DNA from: Chlorobiota bacterium
GTDB taxonomy: Bacteria; Bacteroidota; Ignavibacteria; Ignavibacteriales; Ignavibacteriaceae
Length of the DNA: 6,734 bases
Assembly: GCA_008363265.1 (NCBI GenBank)
Contig: RHKR01000124.1
Span: 1 to 6,734, forward strand
Direction of reading: 5' to 3'
Position 1 is the stretch's first letter, and the number at the start of each line of letters is the position of its first letter. Under the pieces are notes generated by a model. The model did no database searches. It was not told where the DNA came from and saw only the letters and a program-made list of their open reading frames with translations. Positions 1 to 6,289 of the stretch are shown here, piece by piece. Position numbers and translations under genes: made by a program.

Positions 1-1817
1 GCAGCAGATCAAAATTTTACATTAACCAGCCGGTAAATGGCTTACCAAGATTCAATGAAGACACATCATACCTTTCTCAGATCGCTTTGATCGATCCACT
101 GAACTATTATTCCTATGCAGTATTCGGTGATCTGAACGGTGACGGGAAGATGGACCTTGTTACAGGCGGCTTCAGGGGTTTTACCTGTTTCTACAACCTT
201 GGAACAGTTGCGCAGCCTCAATGGGTGAAGAAGGATTCCGTTTTCATTATTGTTAACACCCTGATCGGCACAGACCCGAAACCCGCTCTCGGAGATCTTG
301 ACGGGGACGGAGATCTTGACCTTCTTGCAGGGGTAGGGGAGTCGTTACTCGGAGGACCCACCCCCGGTATTACGAGAGGTTTCAAAAACACCGGAACAGT
401 AACTGAACCAGTTTTCGAAGAGTTCACCCCGTTCGTCTCCGGTGTACAAGACGTTGGCTTAAACTCCTACCCAACACTTCAAGATGTGAACAACGACGGA
501 AAACTTGACCTGCTTTTAGGAAGGGACCTGGCAACGTTTATGTTCTACAGAAACGACGGAACGGTTAATGCGCCTGTCTGGACCTATGTCCACAATTATA
601 TCCAGACTGAGTCATCGCATTACTGGAAAAATCCACACTTCGCCGATATAGACAATGACAATGACCCCGACCTGGTTTATGGAACGGATGATGGAAACCT
701 CCTGGCCTACCAGAACAACGGGTCGGCGGGTGCACCACTTTTTCAATACAACAGTACATGGTTCCCTGTGGTAAAGGTATCAGGGCATTCCACCACTTCT
801 TTTGCTGACGAAGACTGGGACGGCGACCTCGACCTTCTTACCGGAACATCCCTCGGCCAAGTGAGACTGATCCGGAACAACGGAACGGCTACCCAGCCTT
901 TGTTCGCGCTTACAGCAGGAAACTATGGTTCAATCTCCACATCGTCATACTCGGTGCCAAGATTCGCGGATTTTGATAACGACGGTGATCAGGATGTGGT
1001 GACCGGCGCAACAGATGGCAAGGTCTACCTGTACCTCAGGAACGGAAGCTCTTTTACGCAGGCCAACTGGTTCGCAGCTTTCGATGTGGGGTGGTCAAGC
1101 GTGCCGGCACCGGTGGATATAGACGATGACGGCGATATCGATCTCCTGATCGGGTCTGAGACCTCTTCGGGTGTGATCTTCCTGGAAAATACCGGTAGCA
1201 ACACTTTTGTGCAGAATCAGACGCTTGTGGCCGGAGTGAATTTCGGATCGTATAACCGTCCCGCATTCGGTGACGCAGATAACGACGGCGATCCCGATCT
1301 CGTAATAGGGAATCTGTTCGGATCGCTTAAGTATTTCGAAAACATTGGTACCTCGAGAGTACCGGCTTGGCAGGAAAATTCCACTCTAGTTGCGGGCATT
1401 GAGAGGGATCAGAACTCGACACCGTACTTTGCAGATATCGACGGGGATACAAAAAAGGACCTGATAATCGGTGATTCGGATGGAAATTTTATAGCATTCA
1501 AGAATCTTTTCGCGCCGGTCGGAGTGGAAGACGTGGTAAATGCTCCTGAAAAATTTGCCATTTCAGAGGCATATCCGAACCCCTTTAACGGTTCAACGAG
1601 GTTTGAACTTAACGCCCCGTCAACCGGTGAATATTCGATCAGAATGATGAATTCAACCGGTGAGGTGGTTTACCGGGAGATGGTTTCGATCGCTGCCCCC
1701 GGGAAATTCATATATGATGTTGACCCCGGCCGTTACGGTCTCCCTTCAGGAGTTTATTTTATCTCCTTTGATCTTACAGGAAAAAGAGAGGTAAGAAAGA
1801 TCATTTACCTGAAGTAG
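1..1817 (+). CDS. Secreted FG-GAP/VCBS repeat protein with T9SS C-terminal sorting domain (5' partial)
   Basis: The reading frame is open from base 3 to the TAG at 1815-1817, about 604 codons, with no stop before the window edge. The first in-frame start-like codon is a TTG at 87, and repeat-like sequence (QPVNGLPRFNEDTSYLSQ) precedes it, so the real start and signal peptide lie to the left. The body carries nine Asp-rich calcium-loop motifs of the form D-x-D/N-x-D-G-D-x-D at about 54-residue spacing, each followed by a G...G..Y.N.GT pattern. This is typical of FG-GAP/VCBS units that fold as a beta-propeller. From about base 1545 a different C-terminal module begins. It contains AYPNPFNGST, SGVYF and a basic end, RKIIYLK, as in Por secretion/T9SS type A sorting domains that direct cargo across the outer membrane and are then removed or anchored. 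It is therefore probably an outer-surface or secreted Ca2+-binding protein. No catalytic domain is visible in the part present, and ligand or function is unknown. It converges on the sugar operon and is not part of it. Confidence 0.9.
   Translation, partial: SRSKFYINQPVNGLPRFNEDTSYLSQIALIDPLNYYSYAVFGDLNGDGKMDLVTGGFRGFTCFYNLGTVAQPQWVKKDSVFIIVNTLIGTDPKPALGDLDGDGDLDLLAGVGESLLGGPTPGITRGFKNTGTVTEPVFEEFTPFVSGVQDVGLNSYPTLQDVNNDGKLDLLLGRDLATFMFYRNDGTVNAPVWTYVHNYIQTESSHYWKNPHFADIDNDNDPDLVYGTDDGNLLAYQNNGSAGAPLFQYNSTWFPVVKVSGHSTTSFADEDWDGDLDLLTGTSLGQVRLIRNNGTATQPLFALTAGNYGSISTSSYSVPRFADFDNDGDQDVVTGATDGKVYLYLRNGSSFTQANWFAAFDVGWSSVPAPVDIDDDGDIDLLIGSETSSGVIFLENTGSNTFVQNQTLVAGVNFGSYNRPAFGDADNDGDPDLVIGNLFGSLKYFENIGTSRVPAWQENSTLVAGIERDQNSTPYFADIDGDTKKDLIIGDSDGNFIAFKNLFAPVGVEDVVNAPEKFAISEAYPNPFNGSTRFELNAPSTGEYSIRMMNSTGEVVYREMVSIAAPGKFIYDVDPGRYGLPSGVYFISFDLTGKREVRKIIYLK
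126..1460 (+). repeat. Nine tandem Ca2+-loop (FG-GAP/VCBS) protein repeats, about 162 bp period
   Basis: Acidic loop motifs lie at 126-155, 291-320, 480-509, 642-671, 804-833, 966-995, 1113-1142, 1269-1298 and 1431-1460. Examples are GDLNGDGKMD, GDLDGDGDLD, ADFDNDGDQD and GDADNDGDPD. Start-to-start spacings are 165, 189, 162, 162, 162, 147, 156 and 162 bp, i.e. mostly 54 codons. The DNA copies have diverged, so the repetition shows at protein level rather than as recent identical duplications. The fourth loop has Asn in the usual Gly position (ADIDNDNDPD). The last, ADIDGDTKKD, has lost acidic residues and may bind calcium weakly. Confidence 0.85.
1545..1814 (+). other. T9SS/Por type A C-terminal sorting domain (coding segment)
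   Basis: The last roughly 90 codons of the propeller gene form a separate beta-rich module after a short linker (APVGVEDVVNAPEKF). Visible landmarks are AYPNPFNGSTRFEL, a central strand pair around EYSIRMMNSTGEVVYREM, GLPSGVYFISFD, and the terminal basic strand RKIIYLK. These match the known layout of type A sorting domains recognised by the type IX secretion system. The module is the strongest lineage marker in the window. Confidence 0.88.
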
Positions 1818-1833
1818 GATAAATTGCGTATAT

Positions 1834-1877
1834 AAATAAAAAGGAACTCAGGTTTTTCTGAGTTCCTCTTTTTTTTT
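1834..1877. terminator. Bidirectional rho-independent terminator between convergent genes
   Basis: A perfect 10-bp inverted repeat, AGGAACTCAG at 1842-1851 and CTGAGTTCCT at 1858-1867, encloses a 6-nt loop (GTTTTT). On the + strand it is followed, after one C, by nine T (1869-1877). On the - strand it is followed by TTTTATTTATA (complement of 1831-1841). It begins 24 bp after the stop of the propeller gene and 23 bp beyond the stop of the desaturase-family gene, so it is placed to end both transcripts. Confidence 0.9.
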
Positions 1878-1890
1878 CTATAAGTCTGTT

Positions 1891-2703
1891 TCAGCCTTCG
1901 TCACTAAATCTTCTGAAAGCGAAGAAGAACTGTTTAACGAAATTTCTTGGGAACTCGACGGGTATTCCGTACCATTTGGGCTTCTCCCTCCCCGGGAAGT
2001 AAACTGTCCCAAAAAGGTAGTCCCAAAATGCAAACTTGGTTGCATAATTCATATTGTAGGCTTCATCAACTTTGTCTGAGTGGTGCCAGCGGTGCATCTC
2101 TGGACCATTGATGAAATACTGCAGTTTACCGGTATTAACATCGATGTTTGAATGGATCCACATCCCCCAGATCGCAGAAATTGCGCCCTTGATCACGGCT
2201 GCTTCAGCAGGCGCGCCAAGAAGAATGAATGGGGCGAACTCGATAGTCTGGTTGATCATGATCTCAAACGCATGAGAGCGTGAACCCGAAAGCCAATCGA
2301 CATCTTTTGTTGAGTGGTGTGCTTCGTGGAGGCGCCAGAGGTATTTGTTGTTGTGCATCCACCTGTGGAACCAATAGATGTAAAAATCATGTATTATCAG
2401 TGAACCCAATACGATCAACCAAACCGGGGTATCTGCCAACAACTGTAATCTTTGGATACCTGTTTGATTATCAATGAATTTGATCAGTTCACCGATTATC
2501 AGGCCAAGAACATAGCTTTGAACGATCGTATATAGTACCAGATCGTTAAAGAAGCCTTCGCGAAAAAATTTCTGACCTTTGGTGTAAGGGTATTTTCTTT
2601 CGAAAAAGATCATTATCCCGGCAGAACCCACGATTAAAGCAGAAGTAACCAGCGTGGTTATATCACTAAGAAAACCGGCGATATAATTCAGTACAGCCTC
2701 CAT
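1891..2703 (-). CDS. Sterol desaturase / fatty acid hydroxylase superfamily membrane protein
   Basis: A 270-residue integral membrane protein with the histidine clusters of the membrane di-iron oxygenase family (ERG3, ERG25, alkylglycerol monooxygenase relatives). Visible are H105 and HRWMH (113-117), HEAHH (126-130), a single His in WIHSN (184), and MHRWHH (203-208). Hydrophobic segments lie near residues 12-34, 52-72, 93-110 and 150-182. Length is normal for bacterial members and all iron-ligand positions appear intact, so it should be active. Such enzymes use O2 and an electron donor to hydroxylate or desaturate C-H bonds, usually in lipids. The substrate is unknown. Its ATG directly abuts the TAG of the NeuB-family gene (TAGATG), with GGAGAG eight bases upstream inside that gene, so translation is probably coupled. 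As the last gene of a sugar-acid operon it might modify a lipid carrier, a glycolipid or the glycan itself; that is inference. Confidence 0.92.
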   Translation of the reverse strand: MEAVLNYIAGFLSDITTLVTSALIVGSAGIMIFFERKYPYTKGQKFFREGFFNDLVLYTIVQSYVLGLIIGELIKFIDNQTGIQRLQLLADTPVWLIVLGSLIIHDFYIYWFHRWMHNNKYLWRLHEAHHSTKDVDWLSGSRSHAFEIMINQTIEFAPFILLGAPAEAAVIKGAISAIWGMWIHSNIDVNTGKLQYFINGPEMHRWHHSDKVDEAYNMNYATKFAFWDYLFGTVYFPGREKPKWYGIPVEFPRNFVKQFFFAFRRFSDEG

Positions 2704-3585
2704 CTACTGGACTCTCCGCAGTTTTTTTCTTGGGCCAAGTTCGCTGTCGTAGACTTTCTTGATGCCATCGCCGAGAGCTGTTTCAATATCCCGTATGTTG
2801 GAAATCAATCGTGCAAAACCGCCTACTTCCACGGATGCGGCCTGATCGGTGCCCCACATGGCCCTGTCGAGGGTGATGTGGCGTTCAACAAATGCCGCGC
2901 CGAGTGCGACGGCCGCCTCTGTAGGTGCCAAACCGGTCTCATGACCGGAATAACCTATTACTGTATGGGGATAAATTGTTTTGAGAGTTGAAATCATTTT
3001 TAAGTTCAATTCACGCAAAACACACGGATAAGTAGAGGTAGCATGCGCGAGGGCGAGATTCTCAAAACCGAATACCGCAACTGCGGTTTCAATCTCATCC
3101 ATTGTTGACATACCTGTCGAGATTATCGTTGGCTTACCGAGTGTCTTGTGCTTTAAGAGTAGTGAGGTATCAGTCAGGGAAGCAGATGCGATTTTGTAAA
3201 GATGCGGATCGAACTGCTCTATGAAATCCACAGCCTCCTCATCCCAGCATGACGCAAACCACTCGATACCGCGTTCTTTACAGTGGCCAACGATTTCACC
3301 AAACTCATCCGCAGTGAACTCCATTTTGTGCCGATAGTCAATATATGTCATCCTTCCCCAGGGAGTATCTCTTTCGATCTCCCATTGATCCCTGGGTACA
3401 CATATCTCAGGGGTTCTCTTTTGGAACTTTACAGCATCACATCCCGCTTGGGCAGCTCCGTCGATCAGTTTCTTTGCAGTTTCAACCGATCCATTATGAT
3501 TGATGCCTATCTCGGCGATCACAAAGCAGGGTTTACCGTCACCGATAAACCGTTCACCAATTTTCAATAATCTCTCATTCTTCAC
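2704..3585 (-). CDS. NeuB-family (SpsE-like) ulosonic acid synthase lacking the SAF domain
   Basis: A 293-residue TIM-barrel enzyme of the N-acetylneuraminate synthase family, which condenses PEP with a sugar aldehyde to make a 3-deoxy-ulosonic acid. Motifs in order are EIGINHNG (25-32), AVKFQKR (51-57), KIASAS (131-136), STGMST (156-161), HATSTYP (181-187), GYSGHETG (211-218) and ERHITLD (234-240). H215 and H236 correspond to the metal-binding histidines of the family. The family's usual GPDH motif reads GTDQ (245-248). The protein ends about 50 residues after the barrel, without the C-terminal SAF/antifreeze-like domain found in classical NeuB of about 340-350 residues. The start is GTG: an in-frame TGA lies immediately before it, and AGAGG sits five bases upstream. 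It overlaps the phosphatase gene by 11 bp. Catalysis type is well supported; the acceptor sugar (ManNAc-like, mannose-6-phosphate-like or other) is not. Confidence 0.92.
   Translation of the reverse strand: MKNERLLKIGERFIGDGKPCFVIAEIGINHNGSVETAKKLIDGAAQAGCDAVKFQKRTPEICVPRDQWEIERDTPWGRMTYIDYRHKMEFTADEFGEIVGHCKERGIEWFASCWDEEAVDFIEQFDPHLYKIASASLTDTSLLLKHKTLGKPTIISTGMSTMDEIETAVAVFGFENLALAHATSTYPCVLRELNLKMISTLKTIYPHTVIGYSGHETGLAPTEAAVALGAAFVERHITLDRAMWGTDQAASVEVGGFARLISNIRDIETALGDGIKKVYDSELGPRKKLRRVQ
2712..2717 (-). promoter_or_regulatory. Ribosome binding site for the desaturase-family gene
   Basis: GGAGAG (complement of CTCTCC) lies eight bases upstream of the ATG at 2703, inside the last codons of the NeuB-family gene. 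Together with the abutting TAGATG junction it fixes the start and suggests translational coupling. Confidence 0.6.
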
Positions 3586-4111
3586 TCAAACCTCTAAGAT
3601 ATATGATCAATTCAGCAAAATCCCTGTAGGCACCGTATCCGGCATTAACACTGCAGACATAGTCGACCAGTGACCTGATATACGGCATACCATCGGCAGG
3701 CGATGCAGTAAAAACCGCTTCATCTATGATACCGGTATCATTGTAATCGTCACCGATAAAAGCTATCTCGTCCGCGGCGAATTCCCCTTTGGAGACAATC
3801 TCACCGAAGAGAGACCTTTTGTCTTTGATTCCCGGGAAATAGTGGACTATCTTGAGCTTTTCCGCCCGCTTTTGCACCGCGGGAGAGTTCTCGCCCGTCA
3901 TTATCCCTGTGTCAACCCCGCACTCGGTTCTGAGTCTTTCAACACCCATCCCGTCCCGGATCGAGAATCGCTTCATAACTTCCCCTTCAGGACCGAAATA
4001 CACTCCGGTATCAGTTAAAACCCCGTCAACATCCGTGATCAGGAGTTTTATGCGCTTTGCCCGTTTTATTGCTTCAGCCAAGGGGATATTTAACCCTTTA
4101 AGGTCTACCAT
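3575..4111 (-). CDS. KdsC/YrbI-type HAD phosphatase (probable ulosonate-phosphate phosphatase)
   Basis: A 178-residue cap-less (C0) HAD phosphatase of the KdsC family, the usual length. Motif I is LLITDVDGVLTD (23-34), with nucleophile D27 and acid/base D29. Motif II is the Thr in GIMTGENS (T72), motif III is K97 in GIKDK, and motif IV is IGDDYNDT (119-126), which carries the Mg2+-binding aspartates. The C-terminal NAGYGAYRDFAELI segment (156-169) matches the conserved tail that reaches a neighbouring subunit's active site in KdsC tetramers. Known members dephosphorylate KDO-8-phosphate or KDN-9-phosphate, and others are fused to CMP-sialate synthetases. The 11-bp overlap with the NeuB-family synthase suggests it acts on that enzyme's product, which would mean a phosphorylated acceptor sugar. 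The start overlaps the SDR stop by 7 bp (ATGGTAG), with a strong GGAGG nine bases upstream. Confidence 0.9.
   Translation of the reverse strand: MVDLKGLNIPLAEAIKRAKRIKLLITDVDGVLTDTGVYFGPEGEVMKRFSIRDGMGVERLRTECGVDTGIMTGENSPAVQKRAEKLKIVHYFPGIKDKRSLFGEIVSKGEFAADEIAFIGDDYNDTGIIDEAVFTASPADGMPYIRSLVDYVCSVNAGYGAYRDFAELIIYLRGLSEE
3591..3595 (-). promoter_or_regulatory. Ribosome binding site deciding the GTG start of the NeuB-family gene
   Basis: AGAGG (complement of CCTCT) sits five bases before the GTG at 3585-3583. The in-frame TGA at 3588-3586 directly before the GTG rules out any longer N-terminus. The nearby ATG at 3578 is in a different frame, so the GTG is the best-supported start. Confidence 0.65.
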
Positions 4112-4926
4112 ATTGTGAATCCTCCGTCTACGACAAGATTAGCACCCGTCATGTATGATGACGCGTCTGAAGCGAGGTACACCAGCGCGCCTTTGTAATC
4201 TGTTGGTTGAGCCATTCTTTTTAGGGGTGTGCGTCTGGAATACTCGCTGATGAAGAACTCATCCTGATTGTTTTCCACGCCTCCCGGAGTGAGTGTGTTC
4301 ACTCTTACACCTTTTGAACCCCAGTATGCTGCAAGAAATTTTGTGAATGCTATCACTGCTCCCTTGGTGACAGGGTAGGCAGGAGTTTTGTAAAACTTCT
4401 GAACGCCATGGGCATCGATGTAGAGGTCCTGATTAGGTGCCACGATCCCATATGTTGATGCTACATTTATAATGCTACCCTTGCCGTTATCAGCCATTAC
4501 TTTGCCGATTATCTGTGAGCAGAGGAACATGCCGGTGACATTCACACTGATCGACCTATTCCAGAGATCAAGGGGGTAGTTTTCGAATTTTGACTGCTCG
4601 AACAGGGCAGCCGGGTCCTCAAATTTATCGTTAATGGCAGCATTATTCACCAGGATATCGATGCTGCCAGAGTTAAAAAGGGCAAAATCACGCAGTTTTT
4701 CCACCTCGACAGGGGAAGTGATGTCAGCTCCAAAGCCATACACCTTGGATGATGGGAAATTTTCTGACAGTTCAGCAGCGAAGGCCTTACATTGCTCACT
4801 ATTAATGTCGGTTACAATCAGGTCAGCACCTCCTTCGAGCAGCGCGTGACAGTGGTTTCTTCCGATAAGTCCAAGTGACCCGGTTACGATCGCAACCTTG
4901 CCTTTGAGACTAAAAAGTTCACTCAT
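4105..4926 (-). CDS. Short-chain dehydrogenase/reductase, PtmA-like (sugar modification type)
   Basis: A 273-residue classical SDR. The N-terminal cofactor loop is TGSLGLIG (15-22), a variant spacing of the usual TGxxxGxG. D40 at the end of strand 2 (LIVTDIN) predicts NAD(H) rather than NADP(H). NNAA is at 94-97, catalytic S157 in NVASTYG, and Y184/K188 in YPVTK. The C-terminal stretch DASSYMTGANLVVDGGFTIW (254-273) and the segment NYPLDLWNRSISVNVTGMF closely resemble PtmA-type flagellin/glycan modification dehydrogenases encoded with legionaminate-type genes. It would oxidise or reduce a hydroxyl/keto group on a sugar intermediate, perhaps preparing the carbonyl used by the aminotransferase; substrate and direction are inferred. 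Its ATG is 1 bp after the aminotransferase stop, with AAGG six bases upstream. The family call is firm and the PtmA-like subgroup is likely. Confidence 0.9.
   Translation of the reverse strand: MSELFSLKGKVAIVTGSLGLIGRNHCHALLEGGADLIVTDINSEQCKAFAAELSENFPSSKVYGFGADITSPVEVEKLRDFALFNSGSIDILVNNAAINDKFEDPAALFEQSKFENYPLDLWNRSISVNVTGMFLCSQIIGKVMADNGKGSIINVASTYGIVAPNQDLYIDAHGVQKFYKTPAYPVTKGAVIAFTKFLAAYWGSKGVRVNTLTPGGVENNQDEFFISEYSRRTPLKRMAQPTDYKGALVYLASDASSYMTGANLVVDGGFTIW
4121..4125 (-). promoter_or_regulatory. Strong ribosome binding site for the HAD phosphatase
   Basis: GGAGG (complement of CCTCC at 4121-4125) lies nine bases before the phosphatase ATG and is itself coding, for the Gly-Gly of the SDR's terminal DGGFTIW motif. 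It is the best Shine-Dalgarno match at any operon junction here. It supports the 4111 start and coupled translation across the 7-bp overlap. Confidence 0.7.
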
Positions 4927-4927
4927 A

Positions 4928-6271
4928 TCATGCCTTGTTCTTCGGTTTCATGTTGAAATTTGAGGTTTTACGGAAAACAGGACCGACCGGTTCCCCCCGA
5001 AGCATTTCTTTGACTTTACCTTCTTCCACGGCTTTTTTCAGAATTGGCAGCACCTCTGCATAACATGCGATCACATGGTCGATATCCTCTTCGGTGAGGG
5101 TGAAGCTTACGTTATGGAATCCACCCCAGAGTACGCCGCGCTTGATCATTTCCTGTTGAACCAGCGATTTCATCTCGAGCGGGTTACCGGCTGAAGCATC
5201 ATAGGTCATGATCGTTCTGCAGTCGAATCCCGAACAGGCTGTATATGACATGCCAAGGTCCCGGGCTATTCCGTTGTAGCCATCTTTCAGTCGTCTCCCT
5301 TTTTCTGCAATAACCTTTTGAACATTGTTCTTTCTCATAAATTCGATCGTTGCCTTTGTGGCCGCGAGTGAAAGTGCTTCACCGCCGAATGTGGTGAAGA
5401 AGAAAACCTCTTTATCGAGGAGAGCCATTACATCAGCTCTGCCGGTGAGTATCCCTACCGGCATGCCGTTCGCAACTGCTTTTGAGAATAGTGCCATATC
5501 TGCCCTCACTCCGAAATGCTCCTGCGCGCCTCCCAGGGCTATACGGAAACCCGTCCACATTTCATCAAAGATCAGAAGGATATTATTTTCGTCACAGATC
5601 CTGCGGAGTTCCTGCAGGAAATTGTCCTTTGGTTCTTGGAATACGAACGGTTCAAGAATAACACAAGCGACATCTTCATCGATCGAATCGATAACCGACT
5701 GAATATCGTTGTAGTTAAAAGTGAAACTCATATCCTCGATTACCTGCGGAATGCCGGCGTTACGGTCGGTTACGGCAATATACCAGTCGTGCCAGCCATG
5801 ATACCCACAGCAGAGTACCTTGTTCTTTTTTGTGAAGGCGCGGGCGAGTCTGACAGCGGCACTTACCACATCAGCTCCTGTTTTGCTGTACCTTACTGAT
5901 TGAGCGTTGGGTACGACTTCCCGGATAAGTTCAGCCACCTCCACCTCAAGAGGGTGCATGAGGGAGAAAGTAATACCTGATTCAAGCTGATCTTTGATAG
6001 CCTGATCGATCTCAGGGATCGCATATCCGAGGGAAAGGGGTCCAATTGCCATATTGAGGTCGATATATTCATTCCCGTCGACATCCCAAACGTGGGCATT
6101 TTTCCCTTTTTTAAGATACTTGGGGGCTACTCCATTCACGTACTGTGCCGGGCCTTTGGCAAGGGTTTGCGTAAAGGCCGGGATCAACCCCTTTGATCTT
6201 TCGTAGAGTTTATTCGACTCAGTTATGTCAGGATAGTTTTCGTTAAATGCAATTTTGTTCGGCATTATCAT
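4928..6271 (-). CDS. Class III PLP-dependent aminotransferase (glutamate-1-semialdehyde aminomutase-like)
   Basis: A 447-residue fold-type I class III aminotransferase of full length. Landmarks are VWDVDGNEYIDL (61-72), the PLP-phosphate loop SKTGADVVSAAVRLAR (129-144), GYHGWHDW (156-163), PLP-nitrogen-binding D236 in FDEMWTGFR, Schiff-base K264 in FSKAVANGMPVG, and TTFGGEALSLAA (293-304). It resembles the GSA-aminomutase branch, but placement between a cytidylyltransferase and sugar-acid genes makes a haem-precursor role unlikely. It probably transfers an amino group to an aldehyde or ketone on a sugar intermediate. Class III enzymes often act on terminal carbonyls, whereas nonulosonate clusters normally use DegT/DnrJ aminotransferases. 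Two in-frame ATGs occur, at 6271 and 6265 (MIM). The GAAAG at 6273-6277 is one base from the first but seven from the second, so 6265 may be the true start. It begins 18 bp after the SpsF-like stop and ends 1 bp before the SDR. Confidence 0.92.
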   Translation of the reverse strand: MIMPNKIAFNENYPDITESNKLYERSKGLIPAFTQTLAKGPAQYVNGVAPKYLKKGKNAHVWDVDGNEYIDLNMAIGPLSLGYAIPEIDQAIKDQLESGITFSLMHPLEVEVAELIREVVPNAQSVRYSKTGADVVSAAVRLARAFTKKNKVLCCGYHGWHDWYIAVTDRNAGIPQVIEDMSFTFNYNDIQSVIDSIDEDVACVILEPFVFQEPKDNFLQELRRICDENNILLIFDEMWTGFRIALGGAQEHFGVRADMALFSKAVANGMPVGILTGRADVMALLDKEVFFFTTFGGEALSLAATKATIEFMRKNNVQKVIAEKGRRLKDGYNGIARDLGMSYTACSGFDCRTIMTYDASAGNPLEMKSLVQQEMIKRGVLWGGFHNVSFTLTEEDIDHVIACYAEVLPILKKAVEEGKVKEMLRGEPVGPVFRKTSNFNMKPKNKA

Positions 6272-6289
6272 TCTTTCAAATTTGAATAT

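Noticed and set aside
87..89. TTG at 87 as the start of the propeller gene
   Set aside because: The frame is open to base 3 and repeat-like protein sequence precedes the TTG; no signal peptide follows it. The gene simply begins outside the window.
126..1460. Regularly spaced repeats as a possible CRISPR or tandem DNA repeat
   Set aside because: The period is 162 bp, the DNA copies are diverged, and the conservation is at protein level (calcium loops).
3283..4118. + strand open frames opposite the NeuB-family and phosphatase genes
   Set aside because: They are antisense shadows of well-supported genes with no motif or convincing start signal of their own.
5325..5899. Two overlapping + strand open frames (125 and 127 codons) opposite the aminotransferase
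   Set aside because: They lie wholly antisense to a gene with intact motifs, have no recognisable family features, and are expected by chance opposite a long coding region.
5893..6099. Minus-strand 68-codon frame within the aminotransferase region
   Set aside because: It is a different frame inside a gene whose own frame is continuous with intact motifs, so it is not a separate gene or evidence of a frameshift.
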